Of a stretch of 64,000 nucleotides of DNA, positions 15,615 to 24,223 are shown in pieces. The stretch is from Caulobacter zeae (GTDB lineage Bacteria > Pseudomonadota > Alphaproteobacteria > Caulobacterales > Caulobacteraceae). The notes under the pieces were generated by a model that searched no databases, had not been told where the DNA came from, and was given only the letters and a program-made list of their open reading frames with translations. A program made the position numbers and the translations under genes. The first letter of the stretch is position 1. Each line of letters begins with the position of its first letter. Location: assembly GCF_002858925.1 (NCBI RefSeq), contig NZ_PJRS01000010.1:186001-250000 (forward strand), in the 5' to 3' direction.

Positions 15615-16606
15615 GCCGCTCGATCCCCGCCATCCTGCTGGTCGCCGCAGGCCTCGCCTCCGCCGGCCTGACCGCTCTGCCCGCCACCGCCCAGCAGGCC
15701 AAGCCAGCCGCCCCGCCGCTGGCCATTCCCCCGGTCCAGCGCGAGCCGCTGAAGATCGCGCCGGCCAACCGGCCCACGCCGGCGGCGCCGATCCGGTTCC
15801 AGCTTCCCAAGACCTGGGACGACCTGCCCCCCAGCGTGCAGCAGAGCCTGACGCCCATGCTCGACAAGGCGCCGCCGCAGTCGCGGCTGGTGGTCGAGCA
15901 GGCCCTCGAGCCGCTCGCCGCCCGCTCGGTCGACCAGCGCACCGTGATCGGCGTACAGGTGGTGCGGCCCGCGCCCGGCGTGACCCTGACCAAGACGCCC
16001 GACGAAAAGCCCCGCCTGGGCGCCGCCGGCGAGGCGCTGTGGCCGGCCGTGATCGACGGCCGCACCATCTACTGCCGTCGCCAGAAGCCGGCGGCGGGCG
16101 ACGTCTATTGCTTCGCCGACAAGGACGACGACGGACGCTTCGAGACCCTGACCCGGGCCTACGCCGACAGCCTGCGTCCCGGCAGCGTCTTCCAGATCAC
16201 CGAGCCGGGGCGCCCCGAGAAGCTCCTGGCGCCGGCGCCCTACACCAAGTCCGGAGCGACCGCGCCGTTCACCGAACTGCTGGGCCTGCGCTATGGCGGC
16301 CCGGTGCAGGGCAGGATCTCGCCCGACGGCAAGCTGCGCAACGGCGTGGTCGAGTTCCAGGTCGTCGCCGGCGCCAGCCGCGACGCCCTTTTCGACGGCG
16401 ACGCCCAGATCGTCGAAATCGAGGACGGCAAGGGCGAACTGATCCTCGGCGCCTATCGCATCGAGATCTCCGACGTGACGATCGACGGCCCCGCCACGGT
16501 GCGGCTGATCTCGGGCATGGCCCCGGGCGAAACCATGCTGTCGCCGCCGCTCGGCAAGGAGGACGTGGTCAGGATGCTGCGCGAAAGGCTGGGCGCGACG
16601 GACTAA
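15611..16606 (+). CDS. Exported protein of unknown function (pair member 2)
   Basis: 331 residues with a signal peptide (about 1-28, ending ATAQQ) and a Pro-rich segment to about residue 60. The core carries a Cys pair and a calcium-type loop, IYCRRQKPAAGDVYCFADKD followed by DDGRFETLT, corresponding to the motif in the upstream gene. It is translationally coupled to that gene. No family is recognised. A shared envelope function with its partner is inferred from the coupling and shared motif. Confidence 0.7.
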   Translation: MSRSIPAILLVAAGLASAGLTALPATAQQAKPAAPPLAIPPVQREPLKIAPANRPTPAAPIRFQLPKTWDDLPPSVQQSLTPMLDKAPPQSRLVVEQALEPLAARSVDQRTVIGVQVVRPAPGVTLTKTPDEKPRLGAAGEALWPAVIDGRTIYCRRQKPAAGDVYCFADKDDDGRFETLTRAYADSLRPGSVFQITEPGRPEKLLAPAPYTKSGATAPFTELLGLRYGGPVQGRISPDGKLRNGVVEFQVVAGASRDALFDGDAQIVEIEDGKGELILGAYRIEISDVTIDGPATVRLISGMAPGETMLSPPLGKEDVVRMLRERLGATD

Positions 16607-16623
16607 GGCGGGGAGGTCTTCAT

Positions 16624-17002
16624 ATGCGCCCCGTTCTCGCCGCCCTCGCGGTCCTGGCCCTGGCCGGCTGCGGCGCGACGGCGGCCCAGCCGCCGGCCGT
16701 CGGGGGCTCGGTGGACCGCATCGTTGTCGAGAAGGCCGCCCACCGCATGAGCCTCTACGCCGGCGACCGGCTCGTGCGGACCTATTCGATCTCGCTGGGC
16801 GGCGGGGGCCTGGCGCCCAAGATCCGCGAGGCGCTGCGGAGCGCTATTCATCGCCGCGCGCCGCACCTGTTCACCGACCGCTCGCCAAAGGCGGCGTGGG
16901 CCATCCGCTGAACGTGGCCGGGCAGGCGAAGACCTGCCGGACATGATCCGCGCCCTGGCCCCGCACGTCCGGCTGTTGGAGTTCGACGACGGCGCGCCTT
17001 GA
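16624..17002 (+). pseudogene. Decayed L,D-transpeptidase (YkuD) lipoprotein gene
   Basis: The 5' part is intact: GGGAGG, ATG 16624, a lipoprotein signal LAVLALAGC, then a YkuD-type start VDRIVVEKAAHRMSLYAG and SISLGGGGLAPKIREA. After about residue 66 the reading changes to unrelated Arg-rich sequence and stops at 16911. The catalytic HGxx...SxGCxR block is absent. About 90 nt further, another frame reads a short ORF-like tail (DLPDMIRALAPHVRLLEFDD) ending at 17002, which may be the remnant of a different gene. An internal deletion plus frameshift explains this best. Confidence 0.65.
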
Positions 17003-17069
17003 CCGGAAGGGCGGCGCGGTTCTGGATGCGCGCGCCTGACCAAGGCGCCTCGAAGACGCCGGAGATCCC

Positions 17070-17768
17070 ATGTCGCAGACCCTGACCCTGACCTCCGCCA
17101 TCGATGGCTTCGAATTCTCGGCCCTCGGCGTGCAACCCGAAGGTCCGCGCAAGGGCGGGGTGGTGGTGATCCAAGAGATCTTCGGCCTGGACCAGTACGT
17201 GCAGGCCGACCTCGCGCGCTGGGCCGCGCGCGGCTACGAGGCCATCGCGCCGTCGCTGTTCGACCGCGTCACCCCCGGCTATGTCGCCGAACACGACCCG
17301 GAAGGCTTCCAGAACGGCGTCGCCGCCGTCGGCAAGGTGGGCATGCCGGCCATGCTGTCGGACATCCAGGCCTGCATTGACGCCCTGAAGGACAAGGGCC
17401 CGGTGTTCGCCGTCGGCTACTGCATGGGCGGCTCGCTGGTGTGGCTGGCGGCCTCGAAGCTGGAAGGCCTGGCGGCGGGCTCCAGCTATTACGGCAGCCA
17501 GGTGCGGGCCAACGCCGCCCTGCCGCTGCACTGTCCGGTGATCGTCCACCTCGGCGCCCAGGACGCCCACATCGACGCCGAGGCGACCAAGGCCGCCATC
17601 TGGACGACGCACCCCGATGTGCCGGTCCATGTCTACGAAGCCAGCGGCCACGGCTTCAACAACGACGGCCGCCCCGACAGCGATCTGGCCGACGCCGAGC
17701 TGGCGCGCGAACGCACCGTGGCCCTGTTCGAGGAAATCGCCGCTTCCCTGGAAGGCGCCCCCGCATGA
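17070..17768 (+). CDS. Dienelactone hydrolase family protein
   Basis: 232 residues, with the complete dienelactone hydrolase active site: Glu36 (IQEIFG), nucleophile Cys118 (VGYCMGGS), Asp165 (LGAQDAHI) and His194 (ASGHGF). This matches the E/C/D/H set of the Pseudomonas enzyme. It is cytoplasmic with no signal peptide. It is followed with a 4-nt overlap by a paralogue. There are no other ring-cleavage genes nearby, so the natural ester or lactone substrate is unknown. Confidence 0.9.
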   Translation: MSQTLTLTSAIDGFEFSALGVQPEGPRKGGVVVIQEIFGLDQYVQADLARWAARGYEAIAPSLFDRVTPGYVAEHDPEGFQNGVAAVGKVGMPAMLSDIQACIDALKDKGPVFAVGYCMGGSLVWLAASKLEGLAAGSSYYGSQVRANAALPLHCPVIVHLGAQDAHIDAEATKAAIWTTHPDVPVHVYEASGHGFNNDGRPDSDLADAELARERTVALFEEIAASLEGAPA

Positions 17769-18451
17769 GCGCCGCCGGAACCCGCATCGCCCTGTGCGAC
17801 CGCGAAGGCGGCCCGCTGTCGGCCTTCCACGTCCGGCCGGGCGAGGCCCGGCGCGGCGGCCTCGTCGTGCTGCACGCCATCTGGGGGATCACCCCGCACA
17901 TCCGCGAGTTCAGCGAAAGCCTGGCCGAGCACGGCTACGAGGTGATCGCCCCCGACCTGCTGGACAGCGCCGACGCGCCCTGGCCCGAGCACAACACCGA
18001 TCCTGCGACCCTCGACCAGCGCATGGCGCTGGGCGAGCAGGCCGGCTGGGGCGCGGCCAGCGTTCCGCGCGTCCAGGCCGCCATCGACGCGCTGGAGGGG
18101 CCGGTGTTCGTCCTGGGCTTCTGCTTCGGCGGCACCACCGCCTGGCTCTCCGCCACTCGCGCCCACGGCCTTACGGCGGTCTCGTGCTTCTATGGCGGTG
18201 ACATCGTGCGCTATCGCGACGAGACGCCGAAGGTCCCGACCATCCTGCACTTCGGCAAGACCGACGAGATGATCCCCCCGGCCGACGTGGCGGCCATCGT
18301 GGCGGCCCATCCCGACCTGCCGATCTTCCAGTACGACGCCGGCCACGCCTTCGTCGCCCCCAGCGGCCATCACGCCGACAGCGCCCGCCTGTCGATGCTG
18401 CGCACGTTGCAGCTCTTCCAGCGCTCAGGCGGGAGCAAGGGCGAGGCGTAA
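17765..18451 (+). CDS. Dienelactone hydrolase family protein (paralogue)
   Basis: 228 residues with nucleophile Cys120 (LGFCFGGT), Asp166 (FGKTDEMI) and His193 (DAGHAF). The position of the active-site Glu of the family reads HAIWG here, so Glu is lost. In the family that Glu controls the Cys ionisation, so this copy may have altered or weaker activity. ATG overlaps the upstream TGA. It is a tandem duplicate of the preceding gene and ends 5 bp before the convergent small membrane gene. Confidence 0.88.
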   Translation: MSAAGTRIALCDREGGPLSAFHVRPGEARRGGLVVLHAIWGITPHIREFSESLAEHGYEVIAPDLLDSADAPWPEHNTDPATLDQRMALGEQAGWGAASVPRVQAAIDALEGPVFVLGFCFGGTTAWLSATRAHGLTAVSCFYGGDIVRYRDETPKVPTILHFGKTDEMIPPADVAAIVAAHPDLPIFQYDAGHAFVAPSGHHADSARLSMLRTLQLFQRSGGSKGEA

Positions 18452-18456
18452 GGGCC

Positions 18457-18618
18457 CTAGGTCGCCTCCACCGCATAGAACGTGTTGAAGCCGACGAACA
18501 TCGCCACGGCCAGCACGGCGATGATGATGGCGATCACGGCCAGCGCCTTGACGTGCTTGCGCCTGACCGGCTTGGGCTGCTGGTCTGGGTGAATGTCGGG
18601 CTTGGTGTCGAGGTCCAT
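18457..18618 (-). CDS. 53-residue single-pass membrane protein
   Basis: It starts MDLDTKPDIHPDQQPKPVRR with a basic KHVK, then one strong helix ALAVIAIIIAVLAVAMFVGF and a short tail ending VEAT. By the positive-inside rule the N-terminus is cytoplasmic. GGAG lies six bases before the ATG at 18618. It is a convincing short gene of unknown role. It shares an upstream region with paoA. Confidence 0.6.
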   Translation of the reverse strand: MDLDTKPDIHPDQQPKPVRRKHVKALAVIAIIIAVLAVAMFVGFNTFYAVEAT

Positions 18619-18652
18619 GCGATCTCCATCTGGTTCGCCAGGACAACGCCGC

Positions 18653-18679
18653 GATCGCTCCGATCGCTCCGATCGCTCC
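18653..18679. repeat. Three tandem copies of a 9-bp unit
   Basis: GATCGCTCC is repeated three times without interruption between the small membrane gene and the paoABC operon. The copies are exact. It could be a replication slippage product or a multi-copy protein binding site. Confidence 0.6.
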
Positions 18680-18716
18680 GAGGCGTCCGCCGCAACGCGC
18701 GAAACCCGATCTGGAT

Positions 18717-18735
18717 TGTTGAGCAGGGCTCAACA
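18717..18735. promoter_or_regulatory. Candidate operator upstream of paoABC
   Basis: TGTTGAGC-AGG-GCTCAACA is a perfect 8-bp dyad with a 3-nt centre, about 150 nt before the paoA start. The shape suits a dimeric regulator. The 264-nt gap otherwise holds only the 9-bp tandem repeat and no clear promoter. Confidence 0.4.
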
Positions 18736-18882
18736 CCCCATGCACCGCCAGGCGGCTAATGCGCCGTCCCCGCCGCTGTTACGCTTCGCCTCTTTCGCTG
18801 GGCCGACACCCGCGACGAAACCGCCCGCGCGCCCAGCCGCTTAGATCGCGGCCCCTTGGCGCGTGGAGGACCGGAGGATGGG

Positions 18883-19527
18883 ATGGCGATACTCGAAGAC
18901 CTTCAGCTTTCCAGGCGCGAAGTGATGGCGACCGGCGCCGCGGTGGGCGTTGCGGCCGCCCCGGGCGCGGCCGGCGCCGCGCCCGTCGAACCAGGGCCTT
19001 CGCTGATGAAGGTGTCCTTCACGGTCAACGGCCAGCGCCAGACCCTGGAGCTGGACACCCGCACCACCCTGCTGGACGCCCTGCGCGAGCACCTGAAGCT
19101 GACCGGCAGCAAGAAGGGTTGCGACCACGGCCAGTGCGGCGCCTGCACGGTCATCGTCGACGGCCGGCGGATCAATTCCTGCCTGTCGCTGGCGGTGATG
19201 CACGAGGGCGACGAAGTCACCACCATCGAGGGCCTGGGCAGCCCTGAAAAGCTGCACCCGCTGCAGGCGGCCTTCGTCAGGCATGACGGCTACCAGTGCG
19301 GCTACTGCACGCCGGGCCAGATCTGCTCGGCAAAGGCGGTGCTCGACGAGATCAAGGCCGGCGTGCCCAGCCACGTCACCGCCGACCTCAACGCCAAGGT
19401 CCAGTTCAGCGAAGACGAGCTGCGCGAGCGCATGAGCGGCAACATCTGCCGCTGCGGGGCCTATTCCAACATCGTCGCGGCCGTGGCCGAAGTCGCCGGA
19501 GGCCCTATCCTGGGTAAAGGGGCATGA
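18883..19527 (+). CDS. paoA: Periplasmic aldehyde oxidoreductase, 2Fe-2S subunit (PaoA/YagT-like)
   Basis: 214 residues of xanthine-oxidase-family iron-sulphur subunit. A twin-arginine signal ([14 protein letters not shown]) sends the folded complex to the periplasm. The plant-type [2Fe-2S] site is Cys80, 85, 88, 100 and the second site Cys139, 142, 189, 191 ([19 protein letters not shown]). The closest pattern I know is E. coli YagT. GGAGG precedes ATG 18883. It overlaps paoB by 4 nt. Confidence 0.92.
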   Translation: MAILEDLQLSRREVMATGAAVGVAAAPGAAGAAPVEPGPSLMKVSFTVNGQRQTLELDTRTTLLDALREHLKLTGSKKGCDHGQCGACTVIVDGRRINSCLSLAVMHEGDEVTTIEGLGSPEKLHPLQAAFVRHDGYQCGYCTPGQICSAKAVLDEIKAGVPSHVTADLNAKVQFSEDELRERMSGNICRCGAYSNIVAAVAEVAGGPILGKGA

Positions 19528-20474
19528 GGGCCTTCACCTACGAGCGCGCCAAAAGCCCGCGCGAAGCAGCCGCGGCCGTCGCCGCCGACCCGACCGCCCG
19601 CTTCATCGCCGGCGGCACCAACCTGCTCGACCTGATGAAGCTGGAGATCGAGACGCCCGCGCGCCTGGTGGACGTCAATGACCTGAAGCTGGACGAGATC
19701 ACGCCCACCAAGGACGGCGGCCTGCGCATCGGGGCCCTGGTGCGCAACACCGACCTGGCCGCCGACAAGCGGGTGCGCAAGGACTATGGCGTGCTGTCGC
19801 GGGCCCTGCTGGCCGGCGCTTCGGGCCAGTTGCGCAACAAGGCCACCACCGCCGGCAACCTGCTGCAGCGCACCCGGTGCCCGTATTTCTACGACACCAA
19901 CATGCCCTGCAATAAGCGCACCCCCGGCGCGGGTTGCGCGGCGATCGGCGGCTTCACCCGCAGTCTCGCGGTGCTGGGCGCCAGCGAGGCCTGCATCGCC
20001 ACCCACCCCAGCGACATGGCCGTGGCCCTGCGGGTGCTGGACGCCGCCGTCGAGACCGTGACCCCGGACGGGACCGAGCGCTCCATCCCGATCGCCGAGT
20101 TCCACCGCCTGCCGGGGCAGACGCCCCATGTCGAGACGGCCCTGGCGCGCGGCGAACTGATCACTGCGGTCACCCTGCCCAAGCCCATCGGCGGGGTTCA
20201 CGCCTATCGCAAGGTGCGCGACCGGGCCTCCTACGCCTTCGCGCTCGTCTCGGTGGCCAGCGTGATCCACAAGGACGGCGGCGGCCGCATCGCCCTGGGC
20301 GGCGTCGCCCACAAGCCCTGGCGGGTGGAGGCGGCGGAAAGCTCATTGCCGCGCGGCGCGAAAGCCGTCTCCGAGGGCCTGCTAGCCGGCGCCCGCACCA
20401 CCACCCAGAACGCGTTCAAGCTGACCCTGGCCGAGCGCGCCATCGGCGCGGCCGTCACCGAAGCGAGGGGTTGA
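19524..20474 (+). CDS. paoB: Periplasmic aldehyde oxidoreductase, FAD subunit (PaoB/YagS-like)
   Basis: 316 residues of the FAD-binding medium subunit, with the FAD loop [13 protein letters not shown] and the pyrophosphate segment [14 protein letters not shown]. Four Cys (119, 129, 138, 157) lie in the insert that in PaoB binds an extra [4Fe-4S] cluster, here [20 protein letters not shown] plus C. This makes it PaoB rather than generic XdhB. It is exported only as part of the PaoA-led complex. It is coupled to paoA and lies four bases before paoC. Confidence 0.92.
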   Translation: MRAFTYERAKSPREAAAAVAADPTARFIAGGTNLLDLMKLEIETPARLVDVNDLKLDEITPTKDGGLRIGALVRNTDLAADKRVRKDYGVLSRALLAGASGQLRNKATTAGNLLQRTRCPYFYDTNMPCNKRTPGAGCAAIGGFTRSLAVLGASEACIATHPSDMAVALRVLDAAVETVTPDGTERSIPIAEFHRLPGQTPHVETALARGELITAVTLPKPIGGVHAYRKVRDRASYAFALVSVASVIHKDGGGRIALGGVAHKPWRVEAAESSLPRGAKAVSEGLLAGARTTTQNAFKLTLAERAIGAAVTEARG

Positions 20475-20478
20475 GGCC

Positions 20479-22674
20479 ATGAAGTTCGACACCCCAGCCA
20501 CCACCAATCCGATCGACCAGCTGAAGGTGATCGGCAAGCCGCTCGACCGCATCGACGGGCCGCTGAAGACCACCGGCCGCGCGCCCTACGCCTATGAGCG
20601 CCACGACGCGATCCCCGACATCGCCTACGGCTACGTGGTCGGGGCGGCGATCGCCAAGGGCCGCATCACGTCGATGGACCTCTCGCGCGCCAAGGCCGCG
20701 CCGGGGGTGCTGGCGATCGTCACCGCCGCCGAGGCCGGCAAGCTGGCCAAGGGCGACTTCAACACCGCCATGCTGCTGGGCGGACCCGAGATCCAGCACT
20801 ACCACCAGGCCGTCGCCATCGTCGTGGCCGAGACCTTCGAACAGGCCCGCGCCGCCGCCGGCCTGGTGAAGGTGGACTACGAGCGCGCCAAGGGGACCTT
20901 CGACCTGGCCTCGGCCAAGGACGGGGCGACCAAGCCCAAGGACGGCGGCCCCGACAGCGCGGTCGGCGACTTCGAGGCCGCCTTCGCCGCCGCGCCGGTG
21001 AAGCTGGACGAGACCTACACCACCCCCGACCAAGGCCATGCGATGATGGAGCCACACGCCAGCATCGCCGCCTGGAAGGGCGACAAGCTGAGCCTGTGGA
21101 CCTCGAACCAGATGATCGCCTGGGGCGCCGGCGACGTCGCCAAGACCCTGGGCGTCCCGCGCGAGAACGTGCGGCTGATGTCGCCGTTCATCGGCGGCGG
21201 CTTCGGCGGCAAGCTGTTCGTGCGGGCCGACGCGATCCTGGCGGCCCTCGGCGCCAAGGCGGCGGGACGGCCGGTGAAGGTGGCCCTGACCCGGCCCTTC
21301 ATGTTCAACAACACCACCCACCGGCCGGCGACCATCCAGCGCATCCGCATCGGGACCGACCGCGCCGGCAAGATCACCGCCATCGGCCACGAGAGCTGGT
21401 CGGGCGACCTGCCCGGCGGCGGGCCGGAGACGGCCGTGCAGCAGACCCGCCTGCTCTATGCGGGCGAGAACCGCATGACCAAAACCCGGCTGGCGGTGCT
21501 GGACCTGCCGGAGGGCAACGCCATGCGCGCGCCCGGCGAGGCGCCCGGACTGATGGCGCTGGAGGTGGCGGTCGACGAGCTGGCCGAGAAGCTGGGGATC
21601 GACCCCGTCGAGTTCCGGGTGCTCAACGACACCCAGGTCGATCCGGAAAAGCCCAGCCGGCCGTTCTCGCAGCGGCGGCTGAACGAGTGCCTGCGCACCG
21701 GCGCCGACAAGTTCGGCTGGAGCCGCCGGGCCAAGCCCGGCCAGGTGCGCGACGGCCGCTGGCTGGTCGGCATGGGCGTTGCGGCGGCCTTCCGCAACAA
21801 CCTCGTCATGAAGTCGGCCGCCCGCGTGCGGCTGGAGACCAGCGGCGTCGTCACCGTCGAGACCGACATGACCGACATCGGCACCGGGAGCTACACCATC
21901 ATCGCCCAGACCGCGGCCGAGATGATGGGCGTGCCGCTGACCCGCGTGAACGTCCGTCTGGGCGACTCGTCGTTCCCGGTCTCGGCCGGTTCCGGCGGCC
22001 AGTGGGGCGCCAACAGCTCCACCGCCGGGGTCTACGCGGCCTGCGTGAAGCTGCGCGAGGCCGTGGCCGGCAAGCTGGGCCTGGATGCCGCCCAGGCGCA
22101 GTTCGCCGACGGCCGGGTGAAGGTAGGCAATCAGAGCCTGCCGCTGGAACAGGCCGCCGCCTCGGGCCCGGTCACCGCCGAGGACTTCATGGAGTACGGC
22201 GACCTCACCAAGACCCACCAGCAGTCGACCTTCGGCGCCCACTTCGTCGAGGTCGGCGTCGACGCCGACACCGCCGAGATCCGCATCCGCCGGATGCTGG
22301 CCGTCTGCGCGGCGGGCCGGATCCTCAATCCGAAATCGGCCCGCAGCCAGGTGATCGGCGCGATGGTCATGGGCGCCGGCGCGGCCCTGATGGAGGAGTT
22401 GGTCGTCGACAAGCGTATCGGCTTCTTCGTCAACCACGACCTGGCGGGCTACGAGGTGCCGGTGCATGCCGATATCCCGCACCAGGAGGTGATCTTCCTG
22501 GACGAGACCGACCCGATGTCGTCGCCGATGAAGGCCAAGGGCGTGGGCGAACTGGGCATCTGCGGCGTCGGCGCGGCGGTGGCCAACGCCATCTACAACG
22601 CCACCGGCGTGCGGGTGCGCGAGTACCCGGTGACCCTGGACAAGCTGCTGGAGAAGATGCCCGTCCTGGCGTGA
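20479..22674 (+). CDS. paoC: Periplasmic aldehyde oxidoreductase, molybdenum subunit (PaoC/YagR-like)
   Basis: 731 residues of Mo-cofactor subunit. It oxidises aldehydes to acids. It shows FIGGGFGGK, the MCD-cofactor region MRAPGEAPGLMALE, and the C-terminal base Glu691 (KAKGVGELGICG), which corresponds to the catalytic glutamate of PaoC. It is the last gene of paoABC; no paoD/XdhC-type maturation gene follows, unlike the E. coli operon. It ends 7 bp before the convergent LytTR gene. Confidence 0.92.
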   Translation: MKFDTPATTNPIDQLKVIGKPLDRIDGPLKTTGRAPYAYERHDAIPDIAYGYVVGAAIAKGRITSMDLSRAKAAPGVLAIVTAAEAGKLAKGDFNTAMLLGGPEIQHYHQAVAIVVAETFEQARAAAGLVKVDYERAKGTFDLASAKDGATKPKDGGPDSAVGDFEAAFAAAPVKLDETYTTPDQGHAMMEPHASIAAWKGDKLSLWTSNQMIAWGAGDVAKTLGVPRENVRLMSPFIGGGFGGKLFVRADAILAALGAKAAGRPVKVALTRPFMFNNTTHRPATIQRIRIGTDRAGKITAIGHESWSGDLPGGGPETAVQQTRLLYAGENRMTKTRLAVLDLPEGNAMRAPGEAPGLMALEVAVDELAEKLGIDPVEFRVLNDTQVDPEKPSRPFSQRRLNECLRTGADKFGWSRRAKPGQVRDGRWLVGMGVAAAFRNNLVMKSAARVRLETSGVVTVETDMTDIGTGSYTIIAQTAAEMMGVPLTRVNVRLGDSSFPVSAGSGGQWGANSSTAGVYAACVKLREAVAGKLGLDAAQAQFADGRVKVGNQSLPLEQAAASGPVTAEDFMEYGDLTKTHQQSTFGAHFVEVGVDADTAEIRIRRMLAVCAAGRILNPKSARSQVIGAMVMGAGAALMEELVVDKRIGFFVNHDLAGYEVPVHADIPHQEVIFLDETDPMSSPMKAKGVGELGICGVGAAVANAIYNATGVRVREYPVTLDKLLEKMPVLA

Positions 22675-22681
22675 GGCGGGC

Positions 22682-23482
22682 CTAAAACCAGCCTGCTTCC
22701 TTCAGCACCGGCGCGTGGGTGCGGCTGACAGGTGCGACGAGGCCGCCGGCGAGGCTGGCCTCGCCCGCCCCGCGCCGCCAGCGCACCGCCTCGACCGCCT
22801 CGGCCGCAATCCACCACGAGCGGTGGACGCGCCAGCCGTGCGCCTGCGCCAGCTCTTCCAGGGCCTCGCTGAAGCGCAGGGTGATCATCTCGACGCCGGC
22901 GTCGGTGTGCACCTTCAGGTAGTGGTCGTGCGCCTCGACCGCGATCAGCCGCGCCGTCCGGCGCTTGGCCGACAGACGCCGGCGGAAGACCGCCTCGGCC
23001 TCGGGCAGGGGCGCGGCGATGACCGTCCGCGTCTCGATCCTCGGCGCCGCCCGCCGCCAGGCCAGGGCCCGCACCACCATCACCGCCAGCGAGATCGGCC
23101 ACACCTGCCACAGCAGGCGCACATAGCCGTGCGGCTTGACCGCGCCGCCCATGACCAGGTGCTCGGTCGTCAGCACGAACAGCGACACCAGCGGCGTCAT
23201 CAGCACCGAGACCACGATCACCCGCGGCCAGGTCGCGGGCACGAGCCGGCGGAGCCCGGCGTCCACGCCGATGCCGATCAGCCCGCCGCCGACCATGCAG
23301 ATCATCCAGTAGACATAGCGCTGCACCACGGGCGCGCGCTCCGAGGCGAAGGGCCCGAGGAACCCCATCACCAAGCCGATCGCCACCAGCATGGCGAGGT
23401 CTATCGCCCACCGCCGCGCGGCGAGGTTTCCGCCCGCCCTGTCCGTCCAGCTGTCCATCCCGCTGTCCATGCCGCTGTCCAT
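22682..23482 (-). CDS. Membrane-integral LytTR transcriptional regulator
   Basis: About 266 residues with four hydrophobic helices (for example DLAMLVAIGLVMGFLGPF, YVYWMICMVGGGLIGIG, VIVVSVLMTPLVSLFVL, WPISLAVMVVRALAW). A C-terminal LytTR DNA-binding domain follows: LIAVEAHDHYLKVHTD, ITLRFSEALEEL, HGWRVHRSWWIA. The N-terminus has three tandem MDSG/MDSW units, each beginning with ATG, so the start may be 23482, 23470 or 23458. Membrane LytTR proteins sense envelope signals. It is divergent from a DUF2306 protein that may be target or partner. Confidence 0.85.
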   Translation of the reverse strand: MDSGMDSGMDSWTDRAGGNLAARRWAIDLAMLVAIGLVMGFLGPFASERAPVVQRYVYWMICMVGGGLIGIGVDAGLRRLVPATWPRVIVVSVLMTPLVSLFVLTTEHLVMGGAVKPHGYVRLLWQVWPISLAVMVVRALAWRRAAPRIETRTVIAAPLPEAEAVFRRRLSAKRRTARLIAVEAHDHYLKVHTDAGVEMITLRFSEALEELAQAHGWRVHRSWWIAAEAVEAVRWRRGAGEASLAGGLVAPVSRTHAPVLKEAGWF

Positions 23483-23587
23483 GCCGTCCCGTTCGCGCAG
23501 CCCCGGCGCCGTTCGCGAAGCAAGGCCTAGCGAGCCGCCGGCCGTCCGGCAACGAGGTTGCGCCAATTCGCAACGGGGACCTTCGCC

Positions 23588-24223
23588 TTGACCGCCACGA
23601 CCGCCGCCATTCGCCTGCCGCCCATGTCCTGGCGCGCCCGCCTTGCCTGGATCGTCGTGGGGCTCCTGTGCCTGGGGATCGCCGCCTACTCGGCGCGCTA
23701 CCTGCTAAGCCCGCCTCAGGCCCCGGCCCAGGCCCTGGGCAATCCGCGCGGGGTTCCGTGGCTGGTCATCCACATCGCCGGTTCGGTCACCGCCCTGGTT
23801 CTGGGGTCGTTGCAGTTCATTCCCGCGCTGCGCCGGGGCGCTGCCCCGCCGCATCGCTGGACCGGACGGGTCTATGTGCTGGGATGCCTGGTCGGCGGCG
23901 TCGCGGGCCTGGTCCTGGCGCCCGGCTCCTACGCGGGACCGATCGCCACGACGGGTTTCGGCCTGCTCGCGGTCATCTGGATCGCCGTCAACATCCTGGG
24001 CTGGCGCGCCGCCGTGCAGGGCCGCTTCGTCGCGCACCGCCGGTGGATGATCCGCTCCTGGGCCCTGACCCTGGCGGCCGTCACCCTGCGGCTCTACCTG
24101 CCGCTGGTCATGGTCCTCGACCTGCCGTTCCTGCCCTGGTACCGCGCCATCTCGTTCCTGGCCTGGGTTCCCAACCTGATCGCCGCCGAGCTGTGGCTGC
24201 GGCGCGCGGGCCGGCCCGCCTAG
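23588..24223 (+). CDS. DUF2306-family multi-pass membrane protein
   Basis: About 211 residues with six helices. The family signature is visible in HRWTGRVYVLGCLVGGVAGL, HIAGSVTALVLGSLQF and GRFVAHRRWMIRSWALTLAA; the His residues between helices are typical of DUF2306 and related heme-like membrane folds. The TTG at 23588 has GGGGA nine bases upstream; ATG 23624 is the alternative and has no ribosome binding site. The stop TAG shares CTAG with the convergent gene. Function unknown. Confidence 0.82.
   Translation: MTATTAAIRLPPMSWRARLAWIVVGLLCLGIAAYSARYLLSPPQAPAQALGNPRGVPWLVIHIAGSVTALVLGSLQFIPALRRGAAPPHRWTGRVYVLGCLVGGVAGLVLAPGSYAGPIATTGFGLLAVIWIAVNILGWRAAVQGRFVAHRRWMIRSWALTLAAVTLRLYLPLVMVLDLPFLPWYRAISFLAWVPNLIAAELWLRRAGRPA

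Noticed and set aside
18653-18679. Tandem 9-bp repeat considered as a CRISPR or iteron array
   Set aside because: Only three contiguous copies without spacers and no replication or cas genes nearby.
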